A stretch of DNA of 22,030 nt from the NCBI GenBank assembly GCA_016870855.1, contig VGAF01000010.1, positions 1-22,030 on the forward strand. The letters are read 5' to 3'. Below the pieces are notes generated by a model. It was not told the origin of the DNA. It ran no database searches and worked only from the letters and a program-made list of their open reading frames with translations. Position 1 is the first letter of the stretch; each line of letters opens with the position of its first letter. This document shows positions 14,614-20,940 of the stretch, in pieces. The position numbers were made by a program, and so were the translations under genes. Source of the DNA: Actinomycetota bacterium (GTDB lineage Bacteria > Actinomycetota > Actinomycetes > Nanopelagicales > Nanopelagicaceae).

Positions 14614-15387
14614 CTAATAAAGTAGTGAGCCACCGCTCACATTCAAAGTTGCGCCATGGATAAATGAACCATGGTCAGATGTCACAAAGACAGTCACGGA
14701 AGCGATCTCTTCAGGTTGTCCGATCCGACCAAGTGGGCAGGCTTCAGCAACCGCTTTCACATTGGCTTCGGTGTTATCGATGTGCTGCATCGGCGTATCG
14801 ATCTGGCCTGGAGAGATGGTGTTGACTCGAATCCCATACTTCCCAAATTGCCGCGCTAGGCCACGCGAGAAAGTGACGATGCCAGCTTTAGAAGCTGAGT
14901 AAGCGTCAGCGCCATAGAGCGGACCAAATATCCACGAACCGGAGGTGAAGTTAACGATTGATCCAGCGACGCCTTGATCAACCATTACGCGCGCAACAGC
15001 GCGATTTAGCAAGAAGGTGGCTTTTAGATTGACATCAAATTGATAATCCCAATCTTCTTCACTTACCTCCCAGATCGAACGGCGGCGGAGCGCTGCGGCG
15101 ACATGGGCGAGGATGAAGACAGTTCCATAGCGAGCCAAGGTCGCATCGATAATCTCCTGAGCGCTACTGGATTTCTCGAGATCTGCCTCTAGAAATAGGT
15201 GATCATCGGGGCGTTCGATCTCGGCTTTCAAAGAAGCTAATTGCGCGCGATTTCTTCCGACCGCGACTACGTTGCAACCAACTCGGGCATAGAGCGCTGC
15301 GGTAGCGCGACCGATTCCGCTAGTTGCGCCAGTGACTATTGCGACCTTTCCCGCTAGCCCTTTGCCAATCGAGAGGTCAGCGTTCAT
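14614..15387 (-). CDS. SDR-family oxidoreductase (last gene of the seven-gene operon)
   Basis: A 257-residue classical SDR. Cofactor motif TGATSGIG at 19-26. GRNR at 44-47 after beta-2 suggests possible NADP preference. Catalytic N120, S149/S151 (NFTSGS), Y163 and K167 (YSASK). C-terminal IHGATLNVSGG as usual. It has AHVAA (94-98) in place of the common NNAG. Likely oxidises or reduces an intermediate made by the enolase homologue whose gene ends two bases upstream. Third SDR of the window and distinct in sequence from the other two. Confidence 0.9.
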   Translation of the reverse strand: MNADLSIGKGLAGKVAIVTGATSGIGRATAALYARVGCNVVAVGRNRAQLASLKAEIERPDDHLFLEADLEKSSSAQEIIDATLARYGTVFILAHVAAALRRRSIWEVSEEDWDYQFDVNLKATFLLNRAVARVMVDQGVAGSIVNFTSGSWIFGPLYGADAYSASKAGIVTFSRGLARQFGKYGIRVNTISPGQIDTPMQHIDNTEANVKAVAEACPLGRIGQPEEIASVTVFVTSDHGSFIHGATLNVSGGSLLY

Positions 15388-15389
15388 AG

Positions 15390-16532
15390 TTAGAAGAGGT
15401 ACTTCTCAATCGTCTTCTCAATAACCTCAACGCCAAGACCTGGCTTATTTGGAACTGCGATCTTTCCATTGACCTGACCAAAAGGTTCCTTGACTAGATC
15501 ATGTTGCATTGGATTTGGATCTGGCTTCAACTCTTGCACTAAGCAACGTGGCGTAGATGCCGAGAGCGCAATTGATGCTGCGGTATTTATCGCGCTCGAC
15601 CAAGCATGGCTATTGAACCAGGCGCCATGCGCTTCGACGAGTTTGATGATTTGTAGCGCGCCGGTTATTCCCTCAACGCGACCAACATCACAACCGATGA
15701 CATCAAGGGTTCCAGAACCAAGGGTCTCGGTGTAACCGCGATAATCCCATTCGCGTTCGCTGCCAGCAATCAAAGTCTTGCAATGAGTCCGCAATCTCCG
15801 GAACTGTTCAAACTCCCATGGTTCAAATGGTTCTTCGACCCACTTCAGACCCGACTCTTCCCAGGCATTGACGCGTTGAATTACCTCATCAAAGGTCCAA
15901 TTGAGCGCTTGGCCGCGATCCATCATGATCCAAGCCTTTGGCCCAGCCGCGGCTCTTAGATCGCGTACGAAATTTACATCTCGTTCGATCTCATAACCGA
16001 TCCGCGCATCGCCTTTCTTACCCATGCCAATCTTGAAACCTAAATAACCCTCTTTCACATACTTCGCGTGGCGCTCTACCTCTTTATCAAGATCAGCCTG
16101 GAAGACATGCGTTGAAGCCAGCGCCGGAAGCTCAGTTACAGGCGCGCAATCGCGCTTGCCAATCATTTCAATCAAGGATTGTCCGGTAATTTTTCCGCGC
16201 AGATCCCAGAGCGCGATATCAATCGCAGAGAGCGCAAAGTGGGCCAAGCCACCGCGATATGAGTACCACCAAGTTTGGCGGCGGATATCTTTCCAAATAC
16301 CAACGTTATGAACCGGGTCTTTACCGACTATAAAGTCGGCGAGATCTTCGATAATCGCAACCGTTCCCTTGGTACTTCCGGGAAATTGAGTGATCGCTTC
16401 ACCCCAACCAACGTTTCCATCCGTTGCCTCAATCTTTACAAAAGTGAGATAGCGCGTGGAGTTGAAATCATTTGGCTCCGGATATTTCACCGGATAGACG
16501 CTGACCTTCTTGATCATCGGATGGTTGGACAT
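15390..16532 (-). CDS. Enolase-superfamily (mandelate racemase-like) dehydratase
   Basis: A 380-residue protein starting at the ATG at 16530-16532, preceded by AGGAG at seven bases. The reading frame extends to 16817, but those extra 95 codons lie inside the upstream gene and look unlike protein of this family. Landmarks: K167 in GFKIGMG (first lysine; the usual second one is Gly), D205 in MMDRGQ, E233 in WVEEP, E259 in AGSERE, D282 in CDVGRVEG, H309 in FNSHAW. The D282-H309 pair is the typical mandelate racemase-type base. Probably a hydroxy-acid dehydratase or epimerase acting with Mg2+. It lies between the DapB-like gene and the SDR with a 10-base and a 2-base gap, so it belongs to the operon. 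Confidence 0.88.
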   Translation of the reverse strand: MSNHPMIKKVSVYPVKYPEPNDFNSTRYLTFVKIEATDGNVGWGEAITQFPGSTKGTVAIIEDLADFIVGKDPVHNVGIWKDIRRQTWWYSYRGGLAHFALSAIDIALWDLRGKITGQSLIEMIGKRDCAPVTELPALASTHVFQADLDKEVERHAKYVKEGYLGFKIGMGKKGDARIGYEIERDVNFVRDLRAAAGPKAWIMMDRGQALNWTFDEVIQRVNAWEESGLKWVEEPFEPWEFEQFRRLRTHCKTLIAGSEREWDYRGYTETLGSGTLDVIGCDVGRVEGITGALQIIKLVEAHGAWFNSHAWSSAINTAASIALSASTPRCLVQELKPDPNPMQHDLVKEPFGQVNGKIAVPNKPGLGVEVIEKTIEKYLF

Positions 16533-16542
16533 GTGCGTGCTC

Positions 16543-17505
16543 CTATCGATGCGCGAGGCTATCGCCGTAGATTGGGAAGGCGGGTGGAAGTTGAGCCAGA
16601 GTGACCCAACCTGGTGCTGCCGTAATAATCCGATCAAATGAATTAACAACCATGTTCTGGGAACCAACTTGGGCGCCGATTCCAGGAGCAAGAGTGATTG
16701 TCTGGTGAATATTTCCATCGATACGCAACTCGATATGATCTTGTGCGCTCTTGCCAATTCCAGCCAGATCAATGTGACCGAAGAAGTGCGAGACGAACCA
16801 GGGCTTACCATCAACAACAGAGGTATAGGTCTGATTTACCCCGGCGCTCTTGCCAGGTTCAACATCAAGGCGATCAGGTAGCGATATCAACTTATCGGTC
16901 AAAATCGGCAGCAGTTCCTTATCAATGCGATCAATCTTCAAACCAAGAGCATCTGCCACAACGCTCATTGATTGCGGAAAGCCAGCGTGGCCGAGAATCT
17001 TTCCCGCCTTTACCTTTTCGTGGAACTCCACTTCGGTCGCATCAACACCAATTCGACGCAATACCGTTGCGCCAAACTTAGAGATATCAACGGTGCGCCG
17101 GACGGTAACAGTTGCGTTCCGCGGCGTCGCTCCAAGGAAGGTAAGTACGAGCGCATCGAAGATTAAGCCGGGATTTACGCCGGTTCCGGCCACGCTCACG
17201 CCCTTGGACTTGGCCAACGCATCTAATTCATCGGCGAGGGCGCGATCTACCGCCCACGGATAGGCGCACTCTTCCGAAGAAACTAAGACATTTGAACCGG
17301 CTTGGAGCGCAGTTCGGATGTAGGGAGCTACCTCTTCAAAGAGAGTTGTGGTTGCAATTAGTACAACATCGGCGCCCGACTTGAGCGCAACCTCATCTTC
17401 TTCCCGATGGAATGGGCCAGCAACGGAGTGGCGCGCTTGCTCACCAAGCATCCGCGCAACGTTGGTCCCCAGCTGTCCTGCACCATAAATGGAGACCTTT
17501 GCCAT
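16543..17505 (-). CDS. DapB-like / 2,4-diaminopentanoate dehydrogenase-like NAD(P) oxidoreductase
   Basis: A 320-residue dehydrogenase with an N-terminal Rossmann fold (GAGQLG at 8-13) and the motif GTGVNPGLIFDALV (107-120), which marks the dihydrodipicolinate reductase/2,4-diaminopentanoate dehydrogenase group. Residues LIATTTLFEEVAPY (49-62) correspond to the second half of the nucleotide fold. In this group NAD(P) is used to oxidise or reduce an amino- or imino-acid carbon, so an amino-substituted intermediate is possible (inference), which would agree with the amide-cleaving enzymes and Rid-like protein in the window. The TAG stop overlaps the SD of the next gene. Not a biosynthetic DapB: it is longer (DapB is about 245-270 residues) and lies in a catabolic operon. 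Confidence 0.8.
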   Translation of the reverse strand: MAKVSIYGAGQLGTNVARMLGEQARHSVAGPFHREEDEVALKSGADVVLIATTTLFEEVAPYIRTALQAGSNVLVSSEECAYPWAVDRALADELDALAKSKGVSVAGTGVNPGLIFDALVLTFLGATPRNATVTVRRTVDISKFGATVLRRIGVDATEVEFHEKVKAGKILGHAGFPQSMSVVADALGLKIDRIDKELLPILTDKLISLPDRLDVEPGKSAGVNQTYTSVVDGKPWFVSHFFGHIDLAGIGKSAQDHIELRIDGNIHQTITLAPGIGAQVGSQNMVVNSFDRIITAAPGWVTLAQLPPAFPIYGDSLAHR

Positions 17506-17507
17506 CG

Positions 17508-18626
17508 CTATTTCTTATCTACTCGATACTCCGCGATGAAGTCTTCATTCAATTGCCAACCAAAGCCCGGCTCCTTCGGAAGTACGAAGTTGCCATCTTC
17601 AAGTGGTTTGCGATTGGCGAGCAGATTCCAGAAGATCGGATCGCGCGTTGGCGAGAATGATTCGACATATGTTCCATGCGGAACTGAAGCCAAGAGATGC
17701 GATGCAACTTGGGCCTCTTCATGATGTCCAAGTTGAACTTCGAAAGCGAGCGCAAGGGCCGCGATCCGGCGCCACTCAGTAGGGCCACCGCCCCATGAAG
17801 CATCGAAGTTACATACATCAATCGCGCCGTTGAGCATCATCTCGCGCATTCCAACGCGATGAATCTCGCTCTGACCAGCAGCAACATTTACATTTCCACG
17901 CATCCGCACATCGCGAAGGCCGCGCCAATCAGCGTGCCAACGCGTCGGCTCTTCAAACCAACGTAACTTCACATGGCCCTGAATCAAAGATAAAAACTCG
18001 AGCGCTTCGTTGACGGTATAGCCTTGGTTGGCGTCAACAACAAAGATGAAATCTTCGCCAACGATCGAACGCGCTAACTTCAAGCGCGCTGCATCTTCGG
18101 CCGGTGGCTTGGCGCCGATCTTAAACTTCATACCGACCATGCCATTTTCTTCCTTGAAGAAAGCCAATTCCTTCTCCAGGTCGGCCTCACTTGAGCCGTA
18201 ATAACCACCGATTCCGATCATCGGGATCCGATCCCGGAAGCCGCCCCAGAGGCGCCAGAGCGGTTGATTGGAGAATTTGCCGACTGCATCCCAGACTGCG
18301 CTATCAACGCAGGCAATTGCCTGCATCGGCATGGCGCGATTGCGAAGTTGATCAAGAGTTACTGGGATCATCGCATGCCAAATCTTTTCGACCTGGAGGA
18401 CATCCATTCCGGTGACTAGTGGCGCAATCTCATCGTGAATGATGCCGAGAACTATCTCTTGCTCTTCATCGGTATCGGCGTTGTAGCTCTGGCCAACTAA
18501 GCCATCACTGGTGTGGATTCGAGTGATGATGGTGCATCGATTGCGCATCTTGTAATAGGAACCCTTGTACAAATGCTTTAAGGGAACGCGAAGTGGGATC
18601 GTTTCAATCCGTTCGATCTTGGTCAT
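17508..18626 (-). CDS. Enolase-superfamily (mandelate racemase-like) protein, paralogue of the 7062-8183 product
   Basis: A 372-residue enolase homologue with K167/K169 in MKFKIG, D198 and N200 in VDANQGY, E225 in WFEEP, E254 in AGQSE, NFDASWGGGPTEWRR (273-287) and H301/H302 in GHHEE. The whole length aligns with the product of 7062-8183, with blocks of identity at each active-site strand, so the two probably use related or the same substrates. SD GGAG lies five bases before the ATG at 18626. Gene order in the operon puts it between the lipoyl-domain gene and the DapB-like dehydrogenase with two-base gaps. Its presence in an operon with 2-oxoacid dehydrogenase parts suggests that it makes a 2-oxo acid by dehydration (inference). 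Confidence 0.89.
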   Translation of the reverse strand: MTKIERIETIPLRVPLKHLYKGSYYKMRNRCTIITRIHTSDGLVGQSYNADTDEEQEIVLGIIHDEIAPLVTGMDVLQVEKIWHAMIPVTLDQLRNRAMPMQAIACVDSAVWDAVGKFSNQPLWRLWGGFRDRIPMIGIGGYYGSSEADLEKELAFFKEENGMVGMKFKIGAKPPAEDAARLKLARSIVGEDFIFVVDANQGYTVNEALEFLSLIQGHVKLRWFEEPTRWHADWRGLRDVRMRGNVNVAAGQSEIHRVGMREMMLNGAIDVCNFDASWGGGPTEWRRIAALALAFEVQLGHHEEAQVASHLLASVPHGTYVESFSPTRDPIFWNLLANRKPLEDGNFVLPKEPGFGWQLNEDFIAEYRVDKK

Positions 18627-18628
18627 AG

Positions 18629-18862
18629 TTACTCCAAGATTGCTATTACATCGCCGGTTTTGATCTCGGCATCAACGCTAAAAAGAAGTTGCGCAATCTT
18701 GCCCGTTGCCGGAGATTGAACGGTGACTTGTGCTTTATCAGTCTCAACCTCCAAGAGATCTTCGCCTTCATTAACTTGATCGCCGACCTGCTTTAGCCAG
18801 ATGACTAGATAAACAGAGTCAACGGTCTCACCAACGCGGGGCAGGGTTATCTCTTGGCTCAT
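18629..18862 (-). CDS. Free-standing lipoyl (biotinyl/lipoyl-attachment) domain protein
   Basis: A 77-residue protein consisting of one lipoyl domain: LPRVGETVDS (7-16), the lipoylation site K43 in VETDKAQ, and GKIAQLL...GDVIAILE at the end. The start is the ATG at 18860-18862, overlapping the E1-alpha TAA by one base with GAGAG upstream; an earlier frame start at 18886 would lie inside E1-alpha. In standard complexes this domain is fused to a subunit-binding domain and an acyltransferase core (E2, about 400 residues). Here it ends after the domain and the next gene follows at two bases, so it is not an E2 cut by frameshift into an adjacent frame. It probably accepts the acyl or aldehyde group from E1 and needs a transferase encoded elsewhere (inference). 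Confidence 0.85.
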   Translation of the reverse strand: MSQEITLPRVGETVDSVYLVIWLKQVGDQVNEGEDLLEVETDKAQVTVQSPATGKIAQLLFSVDAEIKTGDVIAILE

Positions 18863-19857
18863 TACGCTCTCACTTTCGGGGTCCAAATATGCTTAAACAT
18901 CGCATCTACGGTTGGTTCCGGCGCTGCTTGGCAGACCTTCACCATATTTTCAATTACATCTTTCATCGAAGACTTCATCTTCTCGGCGGTCTCGCTATCC
19001 AGAAGTCCCTTCTTGATCAATCGTTGTTCCATTAGTAGGACTGGATCACGGGGCTTCCACTTATCAAGTTCGCCTTCGGGGCGATAAAGCGCTTGATCGG
19101 CGCGGGAGTGGCCGGCAAATCGGTAGGTCTTCGCTTCAATAAAGGTTGGGCCACCGCCAGAACGAGCGCGCTCAACTGCTTGCGTAATTCCAGTTGTGAC
19201 AGCATCGATATCCATACCGTCGATTGCGTAATGCGGCATCGCATAGCTCTCGGCTCGGATATGGAGATCCTCGATTGGCGTTGTGAGGTTGATTCGGCTG
19301 TATTCGGCATAAACATTGTTATCGCAGATAAATACGACTGGGAGCTTCCAGATCGCCGCCAAATTCAAAGTCTCATGGAAAGCGCCGATATTTGTGGCGC
19401 CATCGCCAAAGACTGCGACGCCAACGCGATCATTTCCTTGGATCTGGAAGGCAAGTCCGGTGCCGGCTGCGATTGGTAAGCCACCTCCAATAATTGCTGA
19501 AGTTGGAAGTAGTCCAAGTTCCATATCGCAGAGATGCATTGAGCCGCCAAGGCCGCCGCAACATCCAGTTGCTTTACCCATAATCTCGGCCATTACAGAT
19601 TCTGGCGTCATGCCAAGTGCAAGTGCGATGCCATGGCTGCGATAAGTTGCAAAGACAGGATCGGTTGGACGAAGTACCGCTGCTAATCCGATTGCGAGGG
19701 CTTCTTGGCCAAGGCAGAGGTGCGTCGTGCCGCGAATTGTTCCGGCAGCAAAGAGTCCATTAATCTGATTTTCAAACTCGCGGATCTCAAGAGCGCGTTC
19801 AAATTGCGCGACTGGATCGGTTTGAACAAGGCGACGACGATTCATTCCAGCGCTCAT
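18862..19857 (-). CDS. 2-Oxoacid/acetoin dehydrogenase E1 component, alpha subunit
   Basis: A 331-residue thiamine diphosphate enzyme subunit. I choose the ATG at 19855-19857, which overlaps the E1-beta stop (TAATG) and has GAGGGGG seven bases upstream. The open frame runs eight codons further to 19881. Motifs: HLCLGQEA (46-53), YRSHG (72-76), GGLGGSMHL (101-109) and the ThDP/Mg signature GDG (151-153) to DNN (179-181). This is the PdhA/AcoA type found in acetoin and Gram-positive pyruvate dehydrogenases. Together with E1-beta it decarboxylates a 2-oxo acid or cleaves an acyloin and passes the product to lipoyl. The substrate is uncertain because the family cannot be split by eye. Second gene of the operon. 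Confidence 0.9.
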   Translation of the reverse strand: MSAGMNRRRLVQTDPVAQFERALEIREFENQINGLFAAGTIRGTTHLCLGQEALAIGLAAVLRPTDPVFATYRSHGIALALGMTPESVMAEIMGKATGCCGGLGGSMHLCDMELGLLPTSAIIGGGLPIAAGTGLAFQIQGNDRVGVAVFGDGATNIGAFHETLNLAAIWKLPVVFICDNNVYAEYSRINLTTPIEDLHIRAESYAMPHYAIDGMDIDAVTTGITQAVERARSGGGPTFIEAKTYRFAGHSRADQALYRPEGELDKWKPRDPVLLMEQRLIKKGLLDSETAEKMKSSMKDVIENMVKVCQAAPEPTVDAMFKHIWTPKVRA

Positions 19858-20864
19858 TAGTTGACCCCCTCTCGGCGCCACCAGGGTTGTGGCGCTTTAC
19901 CTGTCTTCATTACTTCTTCGATCTGGCGCGTGACTTCTTCCGGTGAAGGAAGGAACTTGCTCTCTAGGCCGCCGTTGTAAGGAACGGGCGCATTTGGCGA
20001 TGTAATGCGAAATGGCGCCGCCTTCAAGGTCGCGAATTGCTCTGCGACAACGGCTGCGATGATTTCTGAGCCCCAACCGCCACTTTCTGGTTGCTCTTCA
20101 ACAACAACGAGGCGACCAGTCTTCTTCACTGAGCCAAGTACGCATTGTTTATCCCACGGAACGATGGTGCAGAGGTCAATCACTTCTACATCAGCCGAAA
20201 TCTTTGCCGCAGCGGCCCGGGCGACATTTACCATCTGGCCGAGTGCGACAATCGTTAGATCCTTACCGGGCTTAACGATTCGGGCTTTACCCAATTCCAT
20301 CTTTAGATTGGTATCTACCTCGCCGCGTTCGGCATAGGCAACGCGTGGCTCGAGGAACATAACTGGATCTGGATCTTGGATGGCGGCGCGGAGCAAGCTG
20401 TAAGCGCTCTGGGCATCGCTAGGTGAGACAACCTTTAAACCTGGGGTAGCAGCTACCCAGTTTTCCAGGGTCTGGGAGTGTTGGCTACCAAAACCAAGTC
20501 CACCACCAACTGATGCGCGCACCACAATTGGAACGGAGAGCGTGCCATTACTTAGATAACGCATCTTCGCAGCTTCAGTTACCAATTGATCAAGCGCTAC
20601 GCCAAGAAATTCCATAAACATAATTTCGATTACGGGCTTCATGCCCATAATCGCTGCGCCAACAGCGGCGCCGGTAAATCCCATCTCTGAGATGGGTGTA
20701 TCGCGCACTCGAAGTGGTCCAAATTCCTCCAAGATTCCTTCGGTGGTTTTAAATGGACCTTCTGCGGCAGCAATATCCTCACCGAAAGTGATTACGGTTG
20801 GATCGCTGCGCATCTCATCTGCAATTGCGGTTGCGATTGCTTGCCGGAGCCTCATGGCTGGCAT
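19857..20864 (-). CDS. 2-Oxoacid/acetoin dehydrogenase E1 component, beta subunit
   Basis: A 335-residue E1-beta subunit. TFGEDIAAAEG (26-36) with the ThDP-binding region, DTPISEMGFTGAAVGAA (55-71), FMEFLGVALDQLVTEAAKM, and the C-terminal transketolase domain beginning near ARIVKPGKDLTIVALG. The residue pattern is that of PdhB/AcoB. It is the first gene of the seven-gene operon. Start ATG at 20862-20864 has AAGGGGGAG just upstream; a second ATG three codons in is possible. Driven by a strong TTGACT-18-TACTAT promoter overlapped by LacI-type operator 3, so the whole operon should be induced by the pathway's effector. Confidence 0.91.
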   Translation of the reverse strand: MPAMRLRQAIATAIADEMRSDPTVITFGEDIAAAEGPFKTTEGILEEFGPLRVRDTPISEMGFTGAAVGAAIMGMKPVIEIMFMEFLGVALDQLVTEAAKMRYLSNGTLSVPIVVRASVGGGLGFGSQHSQTLENWVAATPGLKVVSPSDAQSAYSLLRAAIQDPDPVMFLEPRVAYAERGEVDTNLKMELGKARIVKPGKDLTIVALGQMVNVARAAAAKISADVEVIDLCTIVPWDKQCVLGSVKKTGRLVVVEEQPESGGWGSEIIAAVVAEQFATLKAAPFRITSPNAPVPYNGGLESKFLPSPEEVTRQIEEVMKTGKAPQPWWRREGVN

Positions 20865-20895
20865 AGCTCCCCCTTAGTGATAGCGAAAATCAGCA

Positions 20896-20909
20896 CTGGA
20901 AACGATTGC
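20896..20909. promoter_or_regulatory. LacI-type operator 3 (CTGGAAACGATTGC)
   Basis: The same 14 bases as operator 1, 13.9 kb away. It covers the predicted start point of the minus-strand promoter (about 20904) and directly precedes the plus-strand -10 box, so one bound repressor would affect both the seven-gene operon and the CoA-transferase gene. Confidence 0.75.
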
Positions 20910-20915
20910 TATAGT
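20907..20915 (+). promoter_or_regulatory. Extended -10 promoter of CoA-transferase gene
   Basis: TGC-TATAGT, an extended -10 (TGn before the hexamer, 20910-20915). No good -35 box is present, which the extended -10 can offset. Start expected near 20922. The hexamer overlaps the -10 box of the opposite promoter almost base for base. Confidence 0.5.
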
Positions 20916-20940
20916 AGGGGCGTCAATTCCCCCAAGTCAA
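20911..20940 (-). promoter_or_regulatory. Promoter of the seven-gene operon
   Basis: On the minus strand TTGACT (20940-20935), 18-base spacer, TACTAT (20916-20911). Start expected near 20904, giving a leader of about 40 bases with a good SD before E1-beta. Confidence 0.62.

Noticed and set aside
16533..16817. N-terminal extension of the enolase-superfamily gene (frame open to 16817)
   Set aside because: It lies within the DapB-like gene, reads as low-complexity non-family sequence, and AGGAG with the ATG at 16532 gives a normal start.
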